From Sodiomyces alkalinus F11 (taxonomy: Eukaryota; Ascomycota; Sordariomycetes; Glomerellales; Plectosphaerellaceae), in assembly GCF_003711515.1 (NCBI RefSeq), contig NW_021167086.1, forward strand, positions 953,149 through 1,017,148: DNA of 64,000 bases. Direction: 5' to 3'. Both the position numbers and the translations under genes were made by a program. The notes under the pieces were generated by a model, which saw only the letters and a program-made list of their open reading frames with translations, did no database searches and was not told where the DNA came from. This document shows, one piece after another, positions 12,518 to 26,167 of the stretch. Every line of letters begins with the position of its first letter. Position 1 is the first letter of the stretch.

Positions 12518-14857
12518 TTACTGAGGTTGGTTAGCCCACCACTGCGCAGGGGGCGACTGCTGGTTGGACCAGGCTTGGGTGACGGCCGGCGCGCCAGTGT
12601 TAGGCTGAGGCATGTACTGGCGTGGTGTCTGGTCGGTCGAGTACATTCCCTGACTCGAACTGTAGCTTTGGTTCATGCCGGGCATGCCCGAAAACTGCAT
12701 GCCGGGTTGCACTCCGCTGGTGGAATGGCGCAGCTGAGGGGCAGGCGACTGCTGCGGATGGGACTGCTGAGCTTGTGTCGTGTAGCCCGAGTAGCTCTGC
12801 TGTGGCGTCTGAGCCGTCTGCGACCACATCTGTCCGGAGCTTCCAGGATAGTGATAATTTTGACCACCTTGCTGCTGACTTCCCGAGCCTAACGACGACG
12901 TTGGTCTGTTGTTCATCGAGGGTGAATTTCGTGTCATACCTCTCATTGGAGCTTGACTGATTGGGCTCTGCGCATGTGTCGACTGGGAATAGGAGGAGGG
13001 ATTCGACATCAAGAGCTGCTGAGGGCTTTGGTTGGGGACCAGTCCAGGCTGGGGCATTCCACCAGCCGCCGCGTGCGGCGACTGGGCGGCGGCACGACTC
13101 GTGGGGACGGGAGCTTCGGACGTGCCCATGATGTGGTTCAGGCTTGTCGTCTGAGGCTGCTCATGAGGACGCCTCCAAATGTCCTGGACGTAATTATGGC
13201 GCATATCCCGTTGTTGGTTAATGACCCGGTTGTACTCAGCAGCGTGGTGTGCCTGGGCGTTAACCTCGCCTTGCGGAGTGGGCCTGGTCTGGTCTTGGTA
13301 CGGGGGGCCAGTCATCTCCTGTCGAGGACCGCCCTTGAGGTTGACGCTGCTATAGTCCCGGGCTCGGGTATCATTGAGGTCTGAACCTAGTGTTATCATG
13401 GGCATCCTCGGCGTGTTACCCGTCGTCGGCGCTCCAAGCATACCTGGTTGGACCATCTGGGGCTGCGGAGGAGCCCCAGGAAATTGCGCCGGCGCGTTGC
13501 TGTAAACTATCTCGCCCTGAGGGCCTCCCATCAGGGCTTGTTGTTGCGCTTCGGCGGCTTCTCTTGCCTTGGCCTGGCCTGGGCGTTTCTCCCCGGCGGG
13601 GTCGGCTTCCGTGAAACCTTGCTTGCGGGCTTTCGTCTCCCAATAGTCGTCACGAACTCTCCGGCCGTTCTCGATGACGCGACTACCAAACTGCCGGAAC
13701 ATGGACCGCGCCGTAACGATGGCAATCTGCCTAGACCTGTATGAAAACGGCAAGATTTCCTGGCTAACAAGATCATCTTTTTCGGGTTGACTCGCGATGA
13801 TCTTAAACAGAGACCGATTCTTATTGAACAGCAGGTACGAGTCGCGATAGCCTAGAACGCGAGCGCACTCGGTGGCGAGCATGAACAGCTTGTCGCCGCG
13901 GTTTGGGACGTGGAAAGTCCTGCAGCGGTAGGTCCGCCCGCCGAGCAACTGCCCATTTGGCATTACCTTCTTCTCCCCAAACTCATCAATCTCACGCGGA
14001 AGATATTCATCACCCGCAGTGTTCAGCTGGTCGGTCGTGTGATCCCGAACGGTCGGCAGGGCCTTCAAGGTAGGCGTCTTCGTCGGCGTGGGCTTAGGTG
14101 GAGGAGGCGACGTTTGAGTAGGCGCGTATGCAACGGGCTGGCCTGGCAAGGGAGCGTTGGGATTGTGCGGGGTGTGCGGAGGGCCGACAGCCGGGTGCAC
14201 GTTGGCGACCGGAGCCTGACCGGCAGACTCCGACAGGCTCCCAACAGGCCTGGACTTCATTGGTCTTCCTCGTTTTCTTGGATTGGAATCACTACCTATC
14301 ATCGCGGCGACGGACGCCAAGTTAGCCTTGGTTGCACCAACACAGCGGTCGCAGGGCCACGACTTTGCCGGGCGAGGCAACGGCAAGACACACGCACAGG
14401 ATACGACGACTGGCGAAAAGCGCGGGGAGGGAATGTATGAGAAAAGGTAAGACGTACCGGCATCCCCAGGAGTAGGCCCCTGGTAGTTCTCGGGCGACCG
14501 GCTCCGCTTGACGCCGCGGGACCTCGGGTTCAATGGGTCTGATGGAAGGGCGTCAGCATGGCCGATCATATGAAGCCAAATCTAATGAAGGAGCCATCGC
14601 GAATGAATACGCGGGAGGATCCATCGACGGCGCGCGTGAACATATATTGCTCGTCGCGAGTCCCGGTCATCCCTGGGTAGGGATCGCGAGAGCGTCGAGG
14701 GAAAGAGGGTAGATCCAGGGCAAATATACGGGAAAGGCGCGACGCACGCGTAGAGGGAATGGCTTTTTGGAGAACGAGGAGGGGACATACCAGGGGTGTT
14801 GAGGGCAGCGGGATTGATTGTGCCACTATCAGCTCCGTTTGGCTGTGTGGAGAACAT
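12518..14857 (-). CDS. NPL6: SWI/SNF and RSC chromatin-remodelling subunit Rsc7/Swp82 (Npl6)
   Basis: Three minus-strand exons, 14857-14791, 14538-14458 and 14295-12518, encode 641 residues. The introns are 252 nt (GTATGT...TCAG) and 162 nt (GTACGT...ATAG). Both keep frame and join short N-terminal segments (MFSTQPNGADSGTINPAALNTPD, then PLNPRSRGVKRSRSPENYQGPTPGDAG). The diagnostic Rsc7/Swp82 domain spans about residues 165-290, with GRTYRCRTFHVPNRGDKLFMLATE, ARVLGYRDSYLLFNKNRSL and YRSRQIAIVTARSMFRQFGSRVI-type stretches. The remaining C-terminal half is Gln/Pro/Ser-rich and low-complexity, typical of remodeller subunits. Upstream is an AT-hook-like RKRGRPMK segment (about residue 55). The product acts in the nucleus in nucleosome remodelling. 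Reading straight through the second intron also stays open, so the ~54-residue insertion in that alternative must be excluded by cDNA. Confidence 0.88.
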
Positions 14858-15860
14858 GAGTGCGCCGACGTGCTCGTACGTACGTTCGCCAGTGCAGTCA
14901 GTTGGACGTAGGTCCACGACGACGTGTCTTGATATAGTTGGACTAGTCGTTCGAAAGGGTTGCGCGACGAGGGGATCCCGGAGTTCGGGGGAGCAGGGTG
15001 GTGCGGAGGGATGGATGCAGCGGGATTACTCGTGCATGCGGTTGGCGCAATCCCGAATGATTGTCCGTCCCTGAACTTGGCGCGAGACAGATGAATGAGC
15101 GACAAAATGCGATCCGTTGACTAAAGTCAAAATTGCGAAAGCGAAAAAATCCACCATAAAGGGGATATAGGAAGAGAACGCAAAGCCGCAACACTAGCAG
15201 GTGTCTTGTTCCCCCGTTCTGGAGTCGCGTATGGTACGTTGTATGCACGTAGGAAAAGCTCCGAGGTTGAGGGACGTGGTAGTAAATAGGTAGGTGGGGG
15301 GGGATTGTGTTGGACGAGGAAGCTGAACCGAGAACCAGAGCTGCGATAGGCCAGGTTAGGGTCTCTCGGGTTTGGTCTGGGCCTTGGTATCCGGTTTTAG
15401 AGCCAGTACGGAGTACTTCCGGCGCGAGTGGCGAAATGAGCGGGGGTGTCGGGGTAATTTCAACTCGTGGGCGGGATGAACCCAAATGAATCAAACCAGA
15501 GGCAGCAGAAAAGATGACGAGGAATAGATACTTTGGTACACAAAAAGTATTTCGCCGTTATGAAGAGATATTCCTCGGACGTTCTGATCGTTCTGATCCG
15601 AGTCTCTCCTGCTGTAACAGGGTGGTTAATAGCGATGGATGGAGGGCCTGCTTTTCTTTTCGTTTTGGAACTGTCCGGCTTTGTGATCTCGATAGACTGC
15701 TCGGAATCGACTTGAGGTAAAGGAGAATAAAGTTGTTTAAGGTACTGATTGGTCGGCTTGGCGGTTGTCGATGGCTGTTTGGAAGGGGATCGCTCAAATG
15801 TGCGCGTGGTGGAGATGGATGGTTGGTATCGGTATGGGTATGGGTAGTATGAGATGATAT

Positions 15861-15884
15861 GGGGATGGGGATGGGGATGGGGAT
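15861..15884. repeat. Four GGGGAT units
   Basis: Four perfect hexanucleotide units lie within a longer ATGGGTAT-type purine tract upstream of NPL6. The G4 spacing could support a quadruplex on the plus strand. Confidence 0.9.
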
Positions 15885-16620
15885 GGTATGGATGTACAGC
15901 GCAGCGGGAAAGAATGGACGGAAGAGGGGGTGTGTGCTTCTTGCGTGCTGGTCCGCGTGCGAAGAATGTATACGTAGGTATACAAGTAGATGTCGGTTAT
16001 GTACCCAGGCAGGCAAGATGCAAAGACGCAAGACGCAAGGCAGAACCACAACTAAACAGGTCGGATAGTTGCGACTTGTCAACTGCAGCCGTGTGATGAA
16101 GGGCGATGGTAAAGTGGTTCGTCGTTTTGTGGCGCAGCCACTCTTTTTTCTCCTCGCCGCTAGCGCGCTAAGGCAGTTGAAGATGCGCTGGTAGATACTA
16201 GTAAGAAAACTGACCAAAGCGTCGGACAACTTCTTCAGATTACCTGGAAAGTGAAACTAAGTAGATGATGGGCAGACTCTGTAGGCTACCGTCAAAGTTG
16301 AGTTAAGGGTACGGCTGGAGAAAACGATGATGGCATCAGGTAATAAACAAAGGCCGAGCGACGAATATGCGATACGAGCAACAGCGACAAGGTTTGCTAT
16401 CGCCCTCTCTATTATCGCAGTGACACGGAAAGACGTGCCGAAATTCTCAATAGAAGCGGGGGCGGACGGCGGTGCTGTCGTTTAACAGCAGCGACGGGAT
16501 AAGAGCCAGAAGTTTTTGAGTGATCGCAAAAGCGCGGGCGCAAATCAGCCGTGGAGCCGACCGTTGCATCCATCAAACCCCAGCGAGCGCGGAGGCGTGC
16601 GACGCGGATTCGGCGGGATG

Positions 16621-16624
16621 AGGA

Positions 16625-16657
<33 letters not shown>

Positions 16658-16658
16658 G
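16621..16658. repeat. GAGGAC/GGGGAC hexanucleotide repeat
   Basis: Tandem GAGGAC units change into GGGGAC units within about 38 nt of non-coding DNA. Confidence 0.9.
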
Positions 16659-19600
16659 TTAATTACTGAACAAAAAAGCTCTTTGCGTTGCGACGAAACC
16701 GTTGAATTTCACGAGGCTGATGATAGTGATGGAACGCGGCTGTGGCGGAGGGCTGAGGGTTGAAGAAGCGTCCCTTGGGCTGTCGTCAGTCCTGGGTGAT
16801 GGATGGGTATGGTATGGAGATGGGCTAACGGGACGAGATGGATGGGGGTGTGGGAAGGAGGGAGGGGGAAGAAAGCTGGAGTCATCGGTCGGGTGTCAGC
16901 GGTCTCTGGGCAGAAAAGCAACGTTTAAGTGGGGACCGTGCGAGATCTATTCTCTGACGGGGAGCGACAGCCTTCCACAGCACCCACAAGGAACAGGGGG
17001 CAGGCAAGGTGGGAAGGGAGTACGGGGAGCAAGGGGTTGTGACTACGAAGCGAGACAGGGGTTTATTTCAGCGTGCGAAGTATAGTGTACAATACGGAAA
17101 ACGATTGAAAGTGGACCTCGCTTGCCAAGGTTGCCCGAAGAACAAAGGTACCTTAAGGCTTGGATACGGGTACGTATGTACAGAGGGAGTACTTTTCTAC
17201 CTTACCTTACCGAACAATGCCCGTGCATGCACTGTCCAGCAATGACGCGTCTACCCAATTATCCTGTCGTCGCAAGTCTTTAGTTACGAAGTAATAACCT
17301 ACCTTGACTCAATCGCGTTCGGTGTCCGTATCCGTTTATACAGTTCCAAGGGTCATCGAGAAGATAAGCGATAGTTGCTCGAAAGCCACGACGGAGCATC
17401 TGAGACAGAAATCACTACGAGGTAGAGACCAAAACGACCAGGCGGTGCAGAGTAAGGTAGGTAATACGATAATCAGATCTCTGGAACGATAGACCCGACT
17501 ACGAAGAACCTCGAGCAGAAGTCCTAGGCACCTACGTTAGGTACCTTTAGGTAGTCAGGGTTTCCTTCCCGAACTGTTGGCGGGCATAAGGTATTCTGCA
17601 CGCTGGGCATCCATGTGCTTCGTGCTTCGAAGGTACAACAACGTACCTTACGATGTAGGGGTGGTCGTCTGTGTCCTCGTTTGGGTATTGCAATTAGTTA
17701 CTCCGTACTCTCCGTCTACAAATGTACAACGTTCGATTCCGTATAATAAGGTACTCTCTAGCTCTTTTGCTACTTTTTTCACACCACACACCCCGGCTAG
17801 ATTCCCAGCGCATATGTGTGCTGCCGAACCTCCCGCCTCCCTCCATTAACTATTAAACCTGCCAGCACGGCCCTTGTAGGCAAAGTGGTGTCGAGTTTCA
17901 GCCGAGAAGGGTAGGAGACGCATATATTAATATTAATTAGGTACAGACCAGTATGTTGTGCGTACGAAATGGCATCTTCCCTTGTGCTTCTGTACCCCGA
18001 CCTAGGTGCGGCCCGGCTCCAACTCCGCAGCGCTGGAACGAAGCATCCCACACGACATCACCATCAAACCCCTATCACCCCTCACAGCCACACCTCATTA
18101 ACACCACGGTGGTCGCACTCGGGGGTGGCCGCCGGACACCAAGTGTCACAGCTCATAGGGCTGCATTCGTGAACAAAGAAAGCGTGCGCGATCTAATATG
18201 AAAGCGAGATCACTTGCAATGCAGTCTGATATCAAGAAACATTTCAAACATTTAATTTGGAAGTTCAAAGTTCAGATGTCTGTGGGGTTTCTGAGGAGGA
18301 GCCTGGTGGAACGATGCCCCTTGTAGGTACTCTCGACATTGGAAATGCACCCACCCAAACGTTACCGACCTTACCGTCGCCGAAAGTTCCCCATTGTGCT
18401 GAAATACCTCCATCCCCCCTCCACTGTCGTAATGTCCTTCTCATTTCCCACGATATTCGATACCTCGTGCTCATACATATAATATCAGGTACATTACCTA
18501 ATTCCTGTGAAGCAATGCGCCGCAGGCATCAATCTCTCCTCTGATGGTTTCTTTAACTGTGCCGCCGAGTCACTCCTGAGCAAGTGGACCTCGGGTCATC
18601 TTCCAGGAAGTCCTGTTCTCTTTCTTTCATTTCCTGTTACGTACCTCCCTCCTGCTCAGCCTACCTTAGGTACTCGGAAAACTCGATTGATCATTGGATA
18701 TGAATGTATACTCACTAGACCCATCCAAGTAGGTGTCACTGGGCGGGCAATGACTGGACCAGGGCAGCGAGGCAACGAGGGCATAATACCTTAGGAGGTG
18801 CTATCACTTCATCTCCCATCCCCGATAACTCAACTCGCGCTCAACTTGGACTTGATCCAACACCATTCATAAGCGAGCCTCAGCGATGATAAAACTCGAT
18901 TCCATAAAATAGAGCCCTTAAACGTCTGGCATGACCCTCCAGAGGTAATGCTTTCCTGTTATGTCCACAGTCTGACCGGCCGCGTCGCATTCATCCCGCT
19001 ACCGCTTACAAATAAAACCCGACTGTTGTAATCCGCTTCGCCCCTCTTCGTCCCAGTGCCCTAGGTATGGATTGACTCACGAAAATTATCTCACCGGCTG
19101 GAGGATTCTCACTAGCGCTTAGCCCATACTGGTGCGCACTACGTACGCTCAAGAACAACCTCCAAAAGACATGTATGAAATCCCAGCATCCATTGTCATT
19201 CTGTCTTGTCATTTTGGGTGTACCCAGAGAAAGTATTCTTCATAGCCCCAGTAAGGGTTTTTTCGCACAATTCAGCGCAAGTTCCTAGCCACTTCCGACA
19301 GAATCACACGCCATTGCATCGACTGATAGATCCCAACAGCGTCCGGAAATTAGATTAGTAAAGCGCACCGAGCTAACGGGGATTCCATGCGCTCAAAGGG
19401 CCTCGAGGAAAGTAACACTGACCTATGGATCGTGATATTAAGCGACTCCCAACTGCCCACTGTGCTATTGCTTATCTGCTCCACTTCATTTCTCCAGCGT
19501 CGGCCCGGCAGAATCCTGTGCTACCATGGGCGTAATTAGTCGTGTTTGTCTCGTTGGTTCAGCGCATACATAGCCTTGCCAGAAACTTGGACCAAACTTC

Positions 19601-20109
19601 GAGAGATGCTGTATTACTACCTATTATTAACCACAAAAGCTTCACCACTCAGCCGAGTCTGTTGCTACCGGGGAGCAACACGCTGATTGGCCCCTCGAAT
19701 AACGCCACAGCTGAAGCTTGGTGCCAACATATACGGGGAATAAACAAGTTGCTGACAAGAGGCCGAAAAAGACCATCTGACGTCCTGTATTGGAAGATAG
19801 ACGCTTCATCCGAGACTGTTTATTATTCCTGATTTTATTCCGTTGGAGAAGAAAAAAAAGATATCCTTACAGCCCACTTCATAATTTTGGCCTCAAGATG
19901 GCTGCCACCTTCTACCTCCGGGGTCTTCCTGGCTTATGCCCGAGTCCGAGATGGCTCGACCACTCTATCCGTCTGGTGTCGTTGAAACGCGAGAAGTCGC
20001 GTCGCTGAACGCGCCGTTTACTAATTAGCTCGTCTTCCCAGACAAGCCACATCCGGATTCTTTGGCCCAAAGCCTAACGTCCATGTGACTTAACCGGCAA
20101 GACACACCT

Positions 20110-20113
<4 letters not shown>

Positions 20114-20158
<45 letters not shown>
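20114..20158. repeat. (CA)22 microsatellite
   Basis: An uninterrupted 45-nt CA dinucleotide tract in intergenic DNA. It is the longest dinucleotide repeat in the window and probably polymorphic between strains. Confidence 0.97.
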
Positions 20159-20159
<1 letters not shown>

Positions 20160-21102
20160 AACTGAGCAAGGCTGGTAGATCTCGGACTACCAGGCTTAGA
20201 CCCGGAGGTATGACTGGTCAGGAGATAATGAGGAACAATCTTCCAAAAGATGGTGTGTGAAAGACTTGAACTTCTCCAGGGATGAGATTGGAGGAGGGAA
20301 CAGAAAAAAGAGAGGAGAGGGATAAGTCTGATTCGCCCACTAACTCTAGTCCAGACGCTAATTACCAACTGCCTTGTGTGCACGGGGCATATGATGCACA
20401 TCATGCGGTGCGGCGGGTCTCCACATAGCTCACCCGTTCTCCACCTCTTTCCGAGACGCTAACCGTCGCCGTTAGCTAACGGTGCCTTGCCCACCAATCG
20501 GTCATCAACTTCAATCCATCCATCCATCAACATCCCTCGAACATCATCTTTTCTCTCCCTTGCCTCGCTGACACTTTACCGCTCGTCGACCCCGTCCCAT
20601 GTTTGGCTGCCCTTCAACACACCCTTCATCTCGTCTCTTCACATGCCGTATCATCGATCAAATAGAACGAGCCGTGTCGCGTGCGCGTTGCGAACATGGG
20701 CGCAGCCAAGAACTCGACGCGGCAGGCCCAGTGGCACAGCACAGATTGGCGACAGGAATCTCCCGCCACACCCGAGACCCAAGCCGTTGAACTAGATTCT
20801 AGATGAACCGGCTCGTGGAGAAAGGATGATAAAGTAGAAGGCACTAGTTCAAGTCCTCCGGCCTTGTCATCCCCCTTCTCTCGCCGTCAACTAAACATAC
20901 CCTAGGAGAAATGCATGTAAGCAAGAAAAAAGATATTTTTATCCGAAGCACGCCGGCTACAGTGTTTCCGTACTATTCGGAGCGAAGCTGGCTTTGCCTC
21001 TAGGTGTGGTTGACGCGACAGGAGTGGTTGATTACAAATACATCAGCTACGTACGGCACAGTACTTCTTCGTACCGCAGTTACATTAGGACCACTTTACT
21101 AA

Positions 21103-21115
21103 CCCCCCCCCCCCC
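21103..21115. repeat. 13-nt C homopolymer
   Basis: A run of 13 C residues in intergenic DNA. Its exact length is prone to sequencing error. Confidence 0.9.
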
Positions 21116-23150
21116 TATCCTTCTTCAGAAGCATGCAAATGCACTTGCCTGACAGGACTATTTAGATGCATCCATATCACTCAGCCTGGTACTCCACTGT
21201 TCGTGCTGTGAGTCAGATGAAGAGGACGGTCCCTTACTAAGTTTCTTATGTAGGCACCAAGGTGAGAGACTTCCCAGCCCTTTTCCTCGGGCGGGGAGGT
21301 CAGATGGAGGATGGTGAGGACCCGAGCCGTGCCAGCACAACAGCATCGGATGGGCGTTCGGTGCTGGCTGGTCTACATATACGTATGTCACGCCGTTCGT
21401 CGATTGCTGCGACTTTCGCACTATTTGCCATGTGGGATATCGTCGAGTAGGCCGGAATGAAACGACAGTAGAGGCTTGATTGTCTTCGTCCGAGGGGCCC
21501 TCATCGTATCCACCATCTCCCGTCCGGGTGGACACACCACCACAGCGGAAACTAAGCTATCCCTTGTTACCCGCTCCTGCAGCGGTACTAAATGCGTATT
21601 CCCCTGGTCAAGTGTGGTGGGCACCAGATATCTCTCCGTCTTTCGAGATTCTTTCTTTATGAGGGGTATGGATGTCTCGTCAGATATGCGTGTTTCTCAT
21701 GGGACCCACGTTAGCATGAACGCGATACTTGTGATGGAAAGGTGGGTAGGTCGAGCATCTAGTGTCTTGTTACTGGGTTGTACGTAAGTTTATCACGTCC
21801 TCAACGCCACGCGCCTTGGTTGAACGCGCTTGCGTACGTTTAATTCACTCTTTTTGCCCACGTGCTGTATCTGTTTATCTTCTACTGACGTCACTTCCTT
21901 GCGGACTTTTGTAGCGTGAGTGTCGTTCCTTAGTTGTGACTAGCTTGCGAGATCACTACAAGTGTAGGCATTGGTGGAAGATCCCGCGAGTGGGTGGTTT
22001 ATGAAGGTGCCACCGTTCGCGACTCGACCTTGAAATCGGGACCCCGCCCTCGATGTCACCCGGTCGCAAAAATACAATGATAGTTACCACAGAAGATTCC
22101 GCTGTTTTCCGCGCGTTCCATCTCGCCAAGCCGCGGAATGGGCCGGGGACTTGCAACAGTGGAAAGTGGAAATTTAATGAGACCCGAGTGGAGATGGACG
22201 TGGTAGGTATTCCGTACATATACTCCACCGTAGGCTGAGGAAGGTATGTAGGCATATATAGTCGCCAAAGCTTCGACGGGCCTCATCTGAGCTGAACCCG
22301 GCCCACACGAGACGGGCATAACGTACAGATTGATAGATAGATGTCTTCTCTGTGGCCGGCGTGGGTTTGCGGTACATGCAGGCCCTGTTCAGCGTCTCAC
22401 TCATGCTCATGCATACGGGAATAACGATAACAATAGGGAGGATTAGGATGCTGGAAACGCGCACCGGAATACCAGAAAGCACCGCGAAGGTACGGAGAAC
22501 ACGAAACAGAAAGAAAGAACACCATGAAGAAGTGAAAGCAGAAGCTAAAATAAAGGTGGAAAGCCGAGGCAGAGATGAATAAGGATGAGTTCGAACCCCG
22601 AGGGAAAGAAACGGAGGTGGCTCGGTGCTATTTTTGTCGGCCCCCGCATTACCCGGCTGCAGTCTGGTGTATTCCGAAAGTTGTCTTGCCCTGACCCTCT
22701 TTGTCCGCGTGGCCCCTGCAGACTCTGTGGTGTCCCGACATAGATACAAACTCAGGGTATTATATTACACTTCTTCTGTAAAATAATTTCGACATCGAGC
22801 GATATCTTATATGAGGCGAATGTCAGGAGGTGCCGTCCAAACGTGATAACGGCTTTGAGGTCAAGTACCCAGCTAGTAATTCCCTTGTGTAACGTCGGGA
22901 ACAAGAAAAAGCACTTCTTGTAACCCGTTTCGAAAGGGACTGAATCAAATCTGAGTAATTAATTACTAATTACGTAGTCTGTGACCCATTGATGAAGAAA
23001 TATTAGAGATTAGATAAGCCCCGTCTCGGTGTGGGGTTGTTCGGTGTTTGTCAGCGGCTAGAGGTTTATCCCCACCAATTTTCACGCCTTCACGTCTTGG
23101 CAATATCAAACATCCCTTCATTTCAGCAAGAAAGACAGAAGAAGGCAAAC

Positions 23151-26100
23151 ATGACCAGCCTCAAACGTACCCTTGAGGCCGACTCATTCGCCTCAAACCT
23201 ATCTAGCAAGGTATACGTTCGTTCAACGAGGAGCGGGAAAGTGCAAAAAATCGTACGCGAAGTCTACCTACGTCAAGACATTCCGTGCTCTTCCAAGCTC
23301 TGCCGGCAATGCCCTCAAAATGCTCCTCGAGATGCCGCCGGCAATGGTCAGTCTCATAAGAACTGCTTCATCTCGTTATATGTGCCTCATAATGCTGACC
23401 TTTTGCAGCGGTACCATTCGTTCTTTCGGATAAGCCGGCGGGGACCAAGGCCTTCCCTCAGGGACATTATATCCTCCCTGATACCAATGCACTTCTGAAT
23501 GCCATGGACCTTTTTGAGCAGAGCTCGGCTTTTTACGACGTGATCATTCTTCAGACTGTTTTGGAAGAGCTCCGAAACCGGTCATTGCCACTCTACAACC
23601 GGTTGGTTGGCCTTACGAAAAGTGAGGATAAGCGCTTCTACGTCTTCTTTAACGAGTTCCGCCTCGAAACTTATATCCATCGCGAACCAAACGAGACGGT
23701 CAACGACCGCAATGACCGCGCCGTTCGAAGGGCTGTCAAGTGGTACGGCCAGCACCTAGCGCAGTCCAGCAAGTCCAAAAATCTGCCGGCAATCGTCATG
23801 CTGAGCGATGATCGTGACTGTATCGCCAAAGCTAAGGCCGATGGCCTTCATGCCATGACGCTATCTGAGTATGTTGGAGGACTGGAGGACTCTGAACGGC
23901 TGCTTGACATGGTCCCAGAAGCGCGGGAGGGAGGAGAATTCGACAAGCGCACTAGTTTCCTTTACCCGGAGTACTACACTCTCTCCAGGATGATGACTGG
24001 TGTCAAGGCTGGCCTTCTGCATCAGGGCATCTTCAATGTCTCCCCTTACAACTACCTGGAAGGGTCCATTAAGGTGCCCGCCTTCGTTAAGCCGCTCGTC
24101 CTCTTGGGTCGCGAAAACATGAATCGCGCCATCAACGGCGATGTCGTTGTGGTGGAGGTTCTTCCGAAAGACCAATGGAAGGAGCCCTCCACGAAGATCA
24201 TTGAAGAGGAGGCCATCACGCAAAATGAGAACGCCGACAATGAGGAGGGCTCAGACCTCGTTTCGGAGAAAGAGCGCAAGGCTCTGCAGGAGGAAGTTAA
24301 GAAAACCCACAGCAAGAGCACGGAGGGTCGTCCTCAGCCAACCGCCAAGGTCGTCGGCGTGATCAAGCGCAACTGGCGCCAGTACGTCGGTCACATCGAC
24401 CCTTCATCTACCAGTCAGAGCAGCACTCAGGGTCGACGCCAGGAAAACGTGTTCCTGATTCCCATGGACAAGTGTATACCCAAGATCCGGATCCGGACAA
24501 GGCAGTCCGGAGAGCTCCTCGGCAAGCGCGTCTTGGTCACTATCGACGCTTGGGAGCGAGATTCCCGCCATCCTGTGGGTCATTTCGTGCGCTCTCTGGG
24601 CGAACTCGAAACCAAGGCTGCCGAGACGGAAGCCCTACTTCTTGAATATGATGTTCAGTACCGGCCATTCCCCCGAACAGTTCTCGATTGTCTCCCCAAG
24701 GAAGGCCATGACTGGAAAGTTCCGGCCAGCATGGATGATCCCGGCTGGAGAGGCCGGGAGGATCTTCGCAGTCTTCTCATCTGCAGCATAGACCCCGTCG
24801 GGTGTCAAGATATCGATGATGCTCTACATGCCAGGCCGCTACCAAATGGAAACTTCGAAGTGGGCGTTCATATTGCCGACGTGTCCAACTTTGTCAAGCC
24901 CGCCACGGCTATGGACACAGAGGCGAGCATTCGGGGAACCACGGTCTATCTGGTTGACAAGCGAATTGACATGTTGCCGATGCTCTTGGGCACTGACCTA
25001 TGTTCTCTGAAGCCGTACGTGGAGCGGTACGCCTTCTCAGTCATTTGGGAGCTGACCCCAGAGGCGGACGTAGTGAACGCCCGCTTCACTAAGTCGGTCA
25101 TCAAGTCGAGAGAGGCATTCAGCTACGAACAAGCGCAGTTGAGGATTGATGACGCTTCCCAGCAAGACGACCTAACCCAAGGCATGCGGACCCTTATGAT
25201 GCTGTCGAAAAAGCTGAAGCAGAAGCGTCTGGACGCTGGCGCCCTCAGTCTGTCCTCGCCCGAGGTCAGGGTGCAAATGGAATCGGAGACGTCGGATCCC
25301 ATCGACGTGAAGACGAAGCAGATGCTCGATACGAATTCACTAGTCGAGGAGTTTATGCTTTTCGCCAATGTCAGCGTAGCCAGGAAAATCTACGAAGCCT
25401 TTCCTCAGACCGCTATTCTCCGCCGCCACGCAGCGCCACCCAAGACGAACTTCGACGAGCTCACGAACCAGCTGAAGGTCAAGAAGGGCCTGGAGCTCCA
25501 CGTCGACTCGAGCAAGGCCCTCGCGGACTCGCTCGACGCCTGCGTTGATCCTTCCGACACATTCTTCAACACCCTCGTCCGCATCATGGCGACACGCTGC
25601 ATGATGTCGGCCGAGTACTTCTGCTCCGGCACCCAGTCGTATCCGGAGTTCCGCCACTACGGCCTCGCCTCGGAGATCTACACCCATTTCACCTCGCCCA
25701 TCCGCCGCTACGCCGACCTGCAGGCCCACCGCCAACTGGCCGCCGCCATCGGCTACGAGCCCATGCACCCCGCCGTCCGCAGCCGGGGCCGCCTCGAGGC
25801 CATCTGCAAGAACATCAACGTCCGGCACCGCAACGCGCAGCTGGCCGGGCGTGCCAGCATTGCGTACTACGTCGGGCAGGCGCTCAGGGGCAAAGAAGCC
25901 GAAGAAGAGGCTTTCGTCATGAAGATCTTCAGCAACGGGTTCGTGGTCCTCGTGCCGCGGTTCGGCATCGAGGGGTTGATTCGTCTGCGGGACTTGGCGA
26001 CCCCCGAGCCTGAGAGCACGTTCGACCCGGAGAACTATGTCCTTACGACGTCGGGAAGCCGGGCTGTGACAATAGAACTTTTCCAGAAGGTTCGAGTGCG

Positions 26101-26167
26101 GGTCCAGGATGACATGGATGAGAAGACGGGCAAGAGGGGCGTGAAGATGGAGCTGGTTAAGCCGTGA
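23151..26167 (+). CDS. DIS3: Exosome complex exonuclease/endonuclease Dis3 (Rrp44)
   Basis: Exons 23151-23346 and 23409-26167 encode 984 residues, close to the usual ~1000. The 62-nt intron (GTCAGT...TGCAG) joins DAAGNA to VPFVLSDKPAGTKAF. The N-terminus has the CR3 cysteine motif (CSSKLCRQC). The PIN domain (about 85-235) keeps the four acidic endonuclease positions seen in DTNALL, LEELRNRS, NDRNDR and MLSDDRDC. Two cold-shock domains follow. The RNB nuclease domain carries SIDPVGCQDIDDALH near residue 524, with the catalytic aspartate cluster intact. An S1 domain closes the protein (about 895-984). The product is the processive 3'-5' RNase, with endonuclease activity, of the nuclear and cytoplasmic exosome. 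All catalytic residues checked are present. It converges on NUG1 with 305 nt between stops. Confidence 0.96.

Larger units (their letters stand above)
14858..23150. other. 8.3-kb region without a supported gene
   Basis: The first ~1.5 kb is the NPL6 upstream region, which on the minus strand is C/T-rich with GGGGAT units (15861-15884). Beyond it I find only short, mutually overlapping frames without domains or plausible splicing. Contents include GAGGAC/GGGGAC repeats (16621-16658), KpnI-core palindromes near 17145 and 17538, a 45-nt CA microsatellite (20114-20158), a 13-nt C run (21103-21115) and many GTAC-rich words. A CT-rich, leader-like stretch at about 20480-20640 precedes a 36-codon ATG frame (20696-20806) of unknown meaning. 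The final ~150 nt are the DIS3 promoter and leader. Confidence 0.55.

Noticed and set aside
15558..16229. 223-codon minus-strand frame upstream of NPL6
   Set aside because: Pro/Ile/Ser/His-rich translation of a GGGGAT/GGGTAT repeat tract with no domain; probably promoter or leader sequence.
20696..20806. 36-codon ATG frame after a CT-rich, leader-like stretch
   Set aside because: No recognisable family, no splice partner and weak composition; too little evidence to call a gene.
22570..22620. B-box-like GGTTCGAAC on the minus strand as a possible tRNA
   Set aside because: The T-arm stem does not pair and no matching anticodon arm or acceptor stem is visible. Similar words near 856, 11408 and 35908 fail for the same reason.
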